Position numbers and translations under genes: made by a program | Assembly: GCF_000237925.1 (NCBI RefSeq) | Contig: NC_031497.1 | Location: 2,138,524-2,202,523, forward strand | Origin: Schistosoma mansoni | Lineage: Eukaryota; Platyhelminthes; Trematoda; Strigeidida; Schistosomatidae | DNA: 64,000 nt | Reading direction: 5' to 3' | Shown here: piece after piece, positions 23,275 to 56,800 of the stretch | Position numbering within the stretch: the first letter of the stretch is position 1 | Layout: each line of letters opens with the position of its first letter | Notes under the pieces: model-generated | Told to the model about the DNA's origin: nothing | The model's input: only the letters and a program-made list of their open reading frames with translations | The model's database searches: none

Positions 23275-23621
23275 ATATCAACACTAATGCATAATTACAG
23301 AAATTCATCCCACACTCTCAATTCCAACACGTATCTCTCAATCTCATACAAGGACGAAACACCCATCCAGTGTCTCAAGATTTCTTATGCATGTCTAATT
23401 TAAACTGCTTCCTGATTTCAATGAAATATCAACGATCTACACAACTCCATACTGATAATCAAAATAGTATCAGCATTACATAAATTACCTGTCATATAAA
23501 TACATTAAGACTACAATGAGTTAAAAGTGATATGACTTATAACCAATCCTTATTGTCATTTACTTATTTACTCAACATGATAAAATGGTCAAATAAGTTC
23601 AATACTTATATACTAATTTTC
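23275..23621. repeat. short extra tandem unit at the duplication junction
   Basis: The junction sequence beginning ATATCAACACTAATG occurs at about 9563, 23275 and 23622, and the block 22985-23230 is repeated at 23355-23600. A partial third unit of about 347 bases thus sits at the boundary between the two large copies, as unequal exchange would leave. Confidence 0.7.
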
Positions 23622-24781
23622 CCATATCTACACTAATGCATAATTACAGAAATTCATCCCACACTCTCAATTCCAACACGTTTCTCTGAATCTCTAAACA
23701 ACGAAACACACTCATCGCATCATCATCAACAATAAATCGAAACATCAGAGGCATAAGTGGAACAGTCAACATAGAGTCTCCACTTTTGGGTCCCATTGAA
23801 TCAGAACGGAAACTTAATTCTTTCTCTATTCAATAGTCGCATGCATGTAAATTCGTTTTCACAACACGATTGACAAACAACTAGGAAAACATCTGTTGAT
23901 TCACGTCAAAAATGCTTCTCTCCAAGTTTACTAACAACAAACTTGCAATCAAAACAAACGCCTGAAATACCTCTGACAAACGCAACGAAGACATTCTCAT
24001 GTACGCCAGATTCAGAAAAGATAAAGCTGCTGAAATACATCTTTTAGAAAACCGATTTATTCTACTAAGCTTCTCACTATAAGTTTCAGCCGGTTTCTGA
24101 TTTTATTACATATGTTAGGTATAAACTGACACTTTTCAAACAACCAGTGTACAAACACATGTTTACTTCCGAATAATGAACAATCGAACTCATTGAGACA
24201 AACGCTTTCCAAAAGTATTTCTCAACATCACGCTCTTCTGCTAGTAATCACACATTCAGTTTGAAATACCTCATCAAAATTCACCACTCTGCCCCAAAAC
24301 AATTATCCTACAAAATCATCTACTCAGCCACAGTAATGAGCTCAGAAGCGGGAGCGAAATGTTACGCACTGAACAGGCTACAGTAATTCAACGATTGGAA
24401 ATTAAACTATTTTGTATTTTTCATTCTACCGGAGTCTTAAACTTCTCACGTTGGAGCTGGAGTGTAGGAAGAATGATTTTTAGAGGCGACCTGGGCAATC
24501 AAATAGTATAACACTATCCCAAAACACAAACAAAGCCTTTGCATTCAACGCTTACATTTCGTAGTTCAACTATAAAAAGACTATCTAAAGCAGTTTCGAC
24601 AAACAACCAAGTAGTGAAAATTACGTGGAATATTTCGAAATGTTAAATATAACCAGTACAACAATTTAAAAGTCATTTACGTAATAGAAAATTAATCAAA
24701 TAATAAAGTTTATATAAAACCTCAAAGTTGGTTCATAATTGTTACAACTGATCGCAATAACTAACAATCATGTTTCATGCA

Positions 24782-46062
<21,281 letters not shown>

Positions 46063-46215
46063 TCTTATCAATAACTGATGTATTCAAATGTTAGGATTAT
46101 ATATACATATATTGCTTCAAACGTGTTACTCTATCATTTATTCAATACAATAGTTAACTTATGTGGCACTAAAATATTTGATTGGCTGATCAACTCAATC
46201 ACATTCTAATATGTA
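46063..46215 (-). promoter_or_regulatory. UPP (SmUPa-type) proximal promoter
   Basis: Same block as 21597-21750: TATA-rich stretch at 46097-46113 and CCAAT box (minus strand) at 46181-46185. Sequence upstream of 46216 differs between the paralogs, so any distal control differs too. Confidence 0.5.
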
Positions 46216-47085
46216 CACACCGATACAATCAAAATATGTGTGAACTTATTGAGTGAAACTAGTCTTCATAAACACATTTACTCAGTTTACTAGAGTCTGA
46301 ACATTGCAACATCTAAACTAATCTACAAGAATCACTGGAAAAAAACCAACTGAATCAACTTGGAAACAGACGTTTGTCTTTCACTCAAATCATTTCATCA
46401 TTTTGAAGCTATATTTAGGTACAATCGCACATCAGCTGAAAATCAGAAAGCAATAGACAGTTATAGTGCTTTGTTTAGAGCTCCACCTAATCAGAATGGA
46501 TATTTGTTTCTCTCACACGCCATGTGATTCTACTTTCAAGTTGAACATCCCTTCATTTCACTAACCATTCTCAATCACATTGCCTAAAAAACCAATATCA
46601 AGACAATATTTCCAAACAATGTCACATTTCATCTAATCACTTCCATTTCCAAATATTAGGTTATCTAACAGTCGAATGAACTCTAATCATCAACTGTTTG
46701 GTTAGGTTTCTAACTGACCAAATATCTAAATACTAAAAATTAATAAACATTATAAGGTTATTTATTGCATATGCATATTCCACATGCACACCATTCAAGA
46801 TCTTCATTGTCGATCATTCTCATACCAGGACGAGACCCCTATACAGTGCCTCCAGATTCCTTATGCAGGTCTAATTTAAACTGCTTCCTGATTCCAACGA
46901 AATATCAACGATTTACACAACTCCATACTGATAATCCAAATAGTATCAGCATTAAATAAATTACCTGTCATATAAGTACATTAAGACTACAATGGGTTAA
47001 AAGTGATGTGATTTCTGAAAATTTTAAATAACTTATAACCAATATTTATTGTCATTTACTTATTCACTCAACATGGTAAAATGGT

Positions 47086-47831
47086 TCAATACCTAGATCA
47101 TCTAATTACGAATTAGAAATCGAGAAAGCTTACAGATATCATTGAATTCATTACAATGTATAAAGTAGATCCCTAATAGTTATTAGCGATTAGGGTTTAT
47201 CGGTAATTTCTATAGCGAAATTCATCATTCCACTTTTACTCATGCTCTTTTTTTTAATAATATCAACACTGACTGTGATCAGATAAATCAGTCCACAGCA
47301 AGTGATTTGCACCGTTTTAATTAGACACAATTAGAGTTACTGCAATGAGTCACATTATTTTTATCAAAATACAAATAACTACCGATTAAGAAGTTAAATA
47401 CCAGCACCTAATAGATAAATTGCGTACTTCATCAGACACTTCAAACAGGAGCGAGCAAATTAACAACAGTTGTGTTGACTAACATAATGATGATGACATT
47501 TTTCTTACCGATAATATGATTCACTATACCAGTACACTAAATCTTTAACGTATATTGATTAAGTAGTCTCACCACTATAAGAAATTCCGTTTGAAAACCT
47601 TTGAATATTGTAACCCTTTCATACCACATAGACAACTAATAAGGTAACTAATAAGAAAGATTATACGAAATGTGTATTCTTAAAGAATTTAAACATCAAT
47701 GTACAAGAGATAACATCATAGAAAGTCAACTGAATACAAGATATTTCAATAATGCATGAATCTCAATAAGAATTCTATCATAACATAATTTAAAGATGTT
47801 TAGAATTCCATATTGATCAAGTTTTATTCAT
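47086..47831. other. 3' flank of the CABIN1-like gene; nothing recognised
   Basis: AT-rich, outside the duplicated block. It presumably holds the CABIN1-like 3' untranslated region, but no poly(A) signal could be assigned with confidence. Confidence 0.4.
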
Positions 47832-50800
47832 TTATTTACTGGAACTATCAGCTACACCAGTTTGGGATCTCGATGCAGCTAATTCACTGCATCTTTGTAA
47901 AATCCAGTCAAGTGGAACTAACGGTCCACGAGAGTCCTGAAATTAAAGAAAGAATAACCGAGAGAAAAATCAAGTGAATAATTTCATGGTTAAAAATACA
48001 TGTTATATCCGTCTAGTGAAAACTATTCTTCACAAGAGTCTAGTGAATAATGCGGTCTGTATTAATAAAACAACAAAAAATATATTCACCATTTCTTCAT
48101 GCTACGGACGTGTTAAATGTAGCATAATCAGTCATGATGAAAGATAAATTGTAACACAGCAAAAGTCATACCTCCAAATAATTCTATAATAGAAATTATT
48201 CCAAGATATTTACAATTGAGTGACAAAATAAACGGAAACATAATTGTAATGACTGACTATGATACACTCAGATAACTTGAAAACGTGGAATTTATCTAAG
48301 CTAGATCACCATTAAAAACCTGGAAGTACTAGACGGACATTTCGTCCCAGTGTGGGAATCTTCAGCAATGCATATACAGTGTTTCTGAGTCTTCAATGGT
48401 GGTCTAGCTTAGATCGACTCGTGAATTCACTACTTTCGATATTATTTTTTTCCCTTCATAAATTAATTATTTAAACTTGTTACCGTTTCTCCTAATTTTA
48501 TACTACAAATGATTTAGTCATGTGCAGATTTTTTATTTCCTATTTATGACTCTCGGTTTTATAACTGATGAATAATAACATGAACCACAATAATAAAAAA
48601 TACATCGTCTTGATGCTCTGGGATCAAAAGGAGAATCTTCATGGTAGAATAATAAGCGTCAATGTAATTAGTGAGGATGCTCCTTAAGTGAGAGCCGTCC
48701 AGAGTATTAGCGTAATCCAAACTCAGCAACTCCATCGGGAGCCCTTTTAGGATTAATGCTGGTCTCAAACCTGAGTAAAGGAAGAGTTGAAGGTGTGATA
48801 AGAAATCTCACCTTGTAAAAAAGTACAAATAAGAAAAATCATCTAGATCATTTAAAATCTCCCGTGGAAGTTCAAGCGTCAACACGCAGAAGAGTTATGA
48901 CACCTCATAGTGAAGGTTGAAATTCTTCAGAAGTCACAAAGTCAATACCATTTCTGACAATCAAAACAACGATTAGTACAGATACATAGAATGAAACACG
49001 ACTCAATAATTTAGTGAACTAATTAAAAAGCCATACTTATTGAGCGCAAACAGAATGTGAATTCATAACAAAAAGCATTTGCACATCCATAGGGCCGATA
49101 GATTTTCGAATATAGTCATCTTTCACCGTCATATTTACCGAATTTCGAAACAAGGTTAATAACTGAGTGAAACTCTGAAGTTTATTCTCACTTTTTTTCT
49201 TACCCAATAACACAAACAATGTTGGTCACTGAATCTAGTGGACGATTTCTTCAAATAATCCCTTAAAGTTGTACAAAATTAATCTATAATTTAGACTCTA
49301 TCTAATAATAAACCTGTCAACAACTAAAATATTCATAAAAAAGACTACAGAGAGTGCCCCCCAAATGCTCTGGTACGGCCGAGAGTGGGGAGAGTCTGCT
49401 ATCTCTCACCGAATGCTCTCACATGGCCACGCGTATATAGTCTCTGAAAGGGAAGTCCTACTCACTGCATTCTCGTGACATCACTGTTGTTTACGAAATT
49501 GAGAGGACGAAAAGCGAATATCCGGCGCTTTAATCGGGTTGGTGGACACGGAAAGTTCACATAGGGGAGTTGGAAAAACCCTCATTCCATACCAGTGGTG
49601 CACATGGGCTCCAGTATCCTGATGGAACAAATGGCGTATGAATCAATCGTTGGTCACCGGCTACCATGTGACTGCATCTCATCACGATCCTCCACTGCCT
49701 TGTAGATCAGACCTTTAGGTCAAAGGTTCGGGGTGTGGCGTCCTAAGAAAACCACCTGCTTCAGCTAGGGCACATGGGCAGTATAACAGCCCTCACACAT
49801 ATCGAATGAGATTTGTGTATTGCATATGTATCTGGTGCTTCCTTGTACCCATATTTATGTGTTTAAATAAATAAATAATAATAATAGCTACAGAGAGTAA
49901 ATAAATTTTTTAAAAAATGTCACATCTTTAAACTAACCCAAACTGTTGGACATAATCGATAAGCTAACTGAAGTACTGATGCATAACCAGATATTTCAGC
50001 TGCTAATATAGTATTCACATCAGAAGGAGTAGATGTACCAGAATAATTTGTTGTATTAATGGTTGTACTACATATTGTAGTATTATTTGTAGTAGGTGAA
50101 TAAAGACTTGAATTTAGACTATTCAATGTAGAATCTAATACACCAGAAGAATTAGCAGTGGTAGAAGTAGTAGTAGAAGAAGAAGAAGAACAAGAACAAG
50201 AAGACGAAGTGGAAGAATTCCGTGAATATGATACACAATGAAGTCGATAAATTTGTATTAAAATTTCATTAGTTAAAAAACCTTGTGTAGTTATACATGA
50301 TATATCAGAACTAAATGCAAATGTATGGTCTTTTAAAATTTGTTCACTAATTTTATTAGCTAATAATAATGATAATTGAGTTAACCAATTTAATAATGTA
50401 GGTTGAATTAAATTGAATGCACGTCTAGCTAAATAAACACGATCACCTTCACCAAGAAATCCTCTCCTAAATTAAACATACAAACAAAACAACAAAATAA
50501 AATAGAAGAAAACATAAATGAAAAAAAATATGAATGAAAGTCACAAGAATCACTATTATTATAAATACCATAGAAATTGCAAATAATAATCACTAAGGTA
50601 ACAATGAACTATTAAACAGTAACCACGTGTATCTATCTAACTAATGTTTATGATATAGAATGGAAGAATGTAAGATTGTTTTGTTGCTTCTAACAAAGAT
50701 GTTTTGTTTCTTCGTGAAATTTCAGTTTTATATTCAAAGTGACTTCATTAGTTTAAATAAGAATAAACAAAGATATTTGACAACTTCATATATTTATCAC

Positions 50801-53800
50801 CTCTTATCCAAGTCAAAAAGTCAACTTCATTAGATAATAATTATCATGGTTATATCTTGTCGAGATTAAATATTAGGACGTGGGTTAGTTCAATGATAAA
50901 TAATGAAAATAAATCATTCTATTTATTTTAATATAATTTGGCTATAATTGAAATTCTTTGGATGATATTATGTTAGTGATCGGTATACAATTTGTTGTTT
51001 ATTTATTTATTTAAACACATAAATATTGGTACAAAGGGGAACCAGATATATATGCGCCTCACAAATCTCATTTGATTTGTGTGAGGGCTGCGATACTGCC
51101 CAGGTGCCCAAACTGAAGCAGGTGGTTTTCTTAGGACGCCACACCCCGAGCCTTTGACTCAAAGGTCTGATCCACAAGGCAGTGGAGCATCGTAAGGAGA
51201 TGCAGTCCCATGGTAGCCAGTGACCAGCGATTGATTCATACGCCATTTATTCTCTTAGGATACTGAAGCCCATGTGCACCATTGGTTTGAAATCAGGGTT
51301 TCCTAACTCCCCTAGATGGACTTTCCGTGTTCACCAACCCGGTTAAAGCGCAGGAAATTCGCTTTTCGTCCTCTCAATTTCGTAAACAACAGTTATGCCA
51401 CAAGAAGGCAATGAGTTGGACTTCCCTTTCAGAGACTATATACGCGTGGCCATGTGAGAGCATTTGGAGAGGGAGGGCGGACTCTCCCCACTCTCGGCAT
51501 TTGTAGTACCATAGGAGGTAAAAGATAGATTTTTCATTATAGTATGATACTTCTAAGCAGTCTGCACCTATCAATATGCTGTGAGGAACAAGTTACTAAA
51601 TCATTTGGGTTACTTTAACAGATCACTGTGTTACAAATCATTAGTTTATAATCTTAATATTATTCAGTCTACGAGATAATCCCGAAGTGATTCAATTTCA
51701 TAGACTTTATGGAAGTAATTTAGAAGTAAAAAAATTACACACTCTGACGTTTTGTGACTTAGTGTAGATCATTTCCTCAAAGAATAAATGAATAAACAAA
51801 TTAAGAGTTTAAATAGTACAGGGAAACAAAGAGAAAGTATTTATTACGGTTAATCGAAAAACAAACAGGTCTGACTAAGTGAAGGTTATTTGATTTATGT
51901 GGGACATGTTCCGTATTTATGTGTGTTAATAGCTGAAAAACGTAAAGTTTGTACTGTGAAAGGACATAGTTGTATTTTTACGTAGAAGAATAGTGTGAGA
52001 TTTGAATAGAATCATACATCGTAGTCAAGATAAATCGTCAAAGTCGAATGAATAGTAAACTCTTCATTTCTATTAAGGCCAGTAAGGTTAAGCAATATAT
52101 AGAAAGATTCAGCTAATCGTCTTTCTTTGTACTTCGAAAGGCGATATTATATTATCTTGCTATTGTTAGAACTGACTTGATGGTCAATGAAGATGGGATG
52201 CACTATGTTATATCCTAGTGAAAAAATAAGTACGGGTAACTTCCGGGACCTATTAATGGACTATTATTCTATATATATTCTTATTGTTTAACTATTGAGT
52301 AATTACATTGTGTATATTTATATTCATCTTATTGTAAGCTACATTGACCTATTGATTATTATTATATGATTTACTGTTTCTACATTATACTCAGTTTATT
52401 GATTATTGTATTCCACATTCACAGCCACATTTGGCTTGATTTTGTACAAGTATTATTTTCTACTTTATGGTGTGATGTGGTCTGTTTGTCTGGTATATAA
52501 ACCGAGTATGTTTGAAATAAATGATTCACATAGTAGAAGCTGTAATTAGTGTTCTGGACTCAATTGGAAGGGCTAGGTCGAGAAGGGATCAATAAGGACG
52601 CTAGAATGCTCATACTGGTCGAACGTCATTGATTTGTCACAGCGTTAAGATTAAACAAGTCGTATTTCGATTGGTGGATAATTCACGTTGTAAAAGCCAG
52701 ACATAAAAATCAATAACGAATTAGCATACGTCATTTATTTTTTATAAAGACATAACAAACTGAGTTATCCGTACTTACTTCTTCACTAGGATATAACACA
52801 CTACTATTCCCGACTTAATATAGAATCTTTAGAGTACTATAGGATTGGAATATGAAGATAATATCAGCTCCAGTAATGACTACGATGTGTAATGAAAACT
52901 GTTCGTCACATAACTTTTGTTCGTTTACCGTTTTCAAAGTCAGAAGACGGAATTCTGCCCCACAAAAAGACCAAAAACACTTACTGAGACATAGAAGTGC
53001 TTCAATAAAGAGAAATTTTCTTTCCTCTTCACTGATATCTTCGAAAACAGAGATTCTTCCACCTTTTATCTTCTAGTTCATACTTATTATTATTATTATT
53101 ATTATTATTAAATAACATCAATAGATTTAAGGTATTTTACATGATGATAGCAACAACAAGAAATAAATTGGGTTGAAATCATTTATAAAAACTAACTTCT
53201 CTTCCGGAGGTTGTTTCCTTAACTGATGAAATATTTGCACTAAACGCCTCCAATCACCATGATCATGAAGTAAAGACAGGGTTAAGCAAACTGAACGGTA
53301 CATATGAGCTGCGAAATTACCACTTCGATCAATATCAGCCGTTGGAATACGCCAGACACCCTGTAAAAAATTCAAACACACCATAACCAATCATTGTACA
53401 TTTTATGCTCATTTTGGGATAATATTACCAGTAAACAAAGTGTAAATAATTTTGAGGTACACATACATACATATTTCTAAACAAAAGTTTCATAATGTCA
53501 AAACACTTCAGTCAATCATAAAATAAGGAGTAAATACACAAATACAATGACGGATTCTGAACCACGTCATCAAACGTCACCAACTACTAGTCGTGGTCAT
53601 CGCGCCAAACCCAAATGAATAGTTTTCAACCTATCTACTAACATCACTGATGTCATATCTTAGTTCCACAAACTTTTAGCTTCAATCCAACTCACCCTTA
53701 CACAAGCTTATATTGAATGTCGGAATAGGCAATAGTTGAGCAAACATAGTGGCATTGTCTAATTTATAGTCTATGATAATGAAGGTAGATATTTGATTAT

Positions 53801-56800
53801 TTTAACATGTACTTCCGAATGATAAGATTTCATTGCTGGAAGTCTGTATAGGATATTTTAACCACAACGAAATCAATCAAATAACTAGGAAAAGGAAGTG
53901 GTGAGATTACAATTTACTGACAAACAAATAAGGTTTAAGTGAGAGGATGTGTTGTATTTCGGCGCGTAATTCGTTTAAACATTTAGCTGAATAGCATTTA
54001 GGCATTATAGCTGAAGTCAGTTTGTGATCAAAAACAGAACTCTCATTCCTAACCATACCTTCTAACTATAAATTCCAATTCTAACTTATCACACCAAGTT
54101 ATAACACTCTTTAGACCCTAGTACGTAGATGGACCCTCTCAAGGTCACTTCGGTGTCGCTCAGAGGGCCTCTATAAATTATGGTCTCACTGACACAATAA
54201 TCTAAATACAATTAAAAATATTCAAAAGAATAAGAATAACAGGCGAATAATAATACAAATAATAACATACATAGAAAAAGTTATTCTGTTTCCTATCTTT
54301 GAATAAACCGCCAATATTCAAATGAGTAGATGTATTTGTAGTGTTAACATTATTGTTATTGTTCAAAGTGTTAACATGAATAGATGCTAAATGTTTTTGA
54401 GATTCATCTGTTGGTCCCAATAATATATCCAATGCTTTAGAAGGATCCTATAACGTGGAAACAATCATAATATAGTATACAAGTAAATTAAAATATATTG
54501 AAAAAGCATTTGTTCAATAATTTCTATAACCTTATATCGGATTTATTTGGAAACTAGTTAGAATGATGATCAGTTCAGTATTTATGAACTTCTTGTCATA
54601 AGTGAAACAATTTTATTCTAAATCCTCTCTCTATATGAATTACTTTACCAGTAAATTTTCTAGACTTTGGAATAATTTACCACAATCGATACGTGAAAGA
54701 AAATTACTCCCATCCTTTGTTTTGTGCATCGATGTTTAATTCTCTTATGAAAATACCTTTTATGAGATTACAGGAACTTAAGGTGTTTAATCGTTTTTAT
54801 TAATGAGCACACTAATTAAACCTCCCTATCTGCTGATACTTAACATTGACATCACCCTTGATAACCTTAATTAATTTGAATGAAATCTCACCCGGATAGA
54901 AGATCACAAACTAACCTAGCAAATGTATTATCGTAGATGTGAATGACTGATTTGTTGTAGTTATCGTTCTTTTTGTTGTTTCAAGCTCTCCGTTACCGTT
55001 TTATTTTCCCTACATTTAGATGGCTATAAACATTCCTTTATAAGACTGCAAATGGTTTTAAATATAATGTTCACACATCAACAGAATGTCCACTTAAAAA
55101 GAATTAATAGTTTCTGACTGACACCTTGAAGTGCTTTAGTACATAGAAAAAAGCGTAATACTTAAACAAATCTTGAAAAAGAACACTTCAAGCAATTTAA
55201 TATCATATATGTCCAGTAAGTTCAATATTCTTATTCATATAAAGCTGATGATGTTTATAAACTATCATTAATTCTGTGATAATAATAATAATAATAATAA
55301 TAATAATTATTATTATTATTATTTTCCAAATATGTATACATATGAACTCTATAGAATGTAAGATTATATTTGACCATATGTATCGAAAGATTTTAAATGA
55401 AATGTCATTATATGATTTAAAACAAACAGTAAATACATCAATTTAATATCTAACTTGAATAAAGTACGAACATATTTGAAAATATAACTTCATCATTCAA
55501 TTCAAATCTGATAAGTCATGTTAATTGAACGCTATACTCGGATCCTAAGCTAGTCTCGTAACCCTCAAGCTAAATCTACACAGTGACATGAACACGGCCC
55601 TCAAATGCCCTGGTACGACCGAGAGTGGGGAGAGTCCACTCTCCCTCTCGAAATGCTCTCACATGGCCACGCGAATATATAGCTTCTGAAAGGGAAGTCC
55701 TACTCACTGCCTTCTCGTGGCGGGGGTGTTGTTTACGAAAGTGAGAGGACGAAAAGCGAATGTCCGGCGCTTTAACCGGGTTGGTGGACATGGAGGGTCC
55801 ACCTACGGGAGGTGGAAAAAAATTTACTTACTTACTTACTTACGCCTGTTACTCCCAATGGAGCATAGGCCGCCGACCAGCTTTCTCCAACCCACTCTGT
55901 CCTGGGCCTTCTTTTCTAGTTCTTTCCAGTTCTTGTTCATTCTTCTCATGTCTGTCTCTATTTCTCGGCGTAATGTGTTCTTTGGTCTTCCTCTTCTCCT
56001 TCGACCTTCAGGATTCCATGTGAGGGCTTGTCTTGTGACACAATTGGGTGATTTCCTCAAAGTGTGCCCAATCCACTTCCAGCGCTTCTTCCTGATTTCT
56101 TCCTCCGCTGGAATCTGGTTTGTTGTCTCCCACAGTAACTTGTTGCTGATAGTGTCTGGCCATCGGATCCGAAGTATCTTGCGTAGACAGCTGTTAATAA
56201 ACACTTGTATCTTCTGGATAATGGCTTTCGTAGTTCTCCACGTCTCTGCCCCATACAGAAGAACTGTCTTGACATTTGTATTGAAAATTCTAACCTTGGT
56301 GTTGGTTGACAATTGTTTTGAGCTCCAGATGTTTTTCAGCTGTAGGTATGCTGCTCTTGCTTTGCCGATCCGCGCCCTCACGTCTGCATCTGATCCACCG
56401 TGTTCATCAATGATGCTGCTCAGATATGTGAAGGTTTTTACATTCTCCAAAGCTTCTCCATCAAGTGTGATTTGATTGGTGCATGCTGTGTTGTATCGGA
56501 GAGTCTTGCTTTTCCCTTTATTTATATTGAGACCTACTGCTGCTGAGGCTACTGCTACACTGGTCGTTTTCTCCTATATTTGTTGTTGCGTTTGTGATAG
56601 AAGAGCCAGATCATCTGCGAAGTCTAAATCGTCAAGCTGCATCCTGCCTGTCCATTGTATTCCGTGTTTCCCCCCAGATGTTGACTTCTTCATAATCCAG
56701 TCGATCACCAGAAGAAAGAGAGCGGATGAGAGTAAGCAATCTTGCCTGACACCGGTCTTTACCTCGAACGAGTCAGTGAGCTGTCTTCCATGCACGGTTT

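Larger units (their letters stand above)
9563..23275. repeat. tandem segmental duplication, copy 1 (SmUPb-type gene)
   Basis: Collinear with 23622-47085: shared 3' flank (9563-10700 with 23622-24780), all seven uridine phosphorylase exons, most intron sequence, about 155 bases of promoter, and an upstream block (22975-23270 with 46800-47085). Copy-specific transposon insertions interrupt the collinearity. Copy 1 is 13.7 kb and copy 2 is 23.5 kb because copy 2 gained more insertions. Confidence 0.9.

Noticed and set aside
49037-49219. Minus-strand frame between CABIN1-like exons
   Set aside because: Flanking exons already join in phase 0 without it, and it lacks good splice sites.
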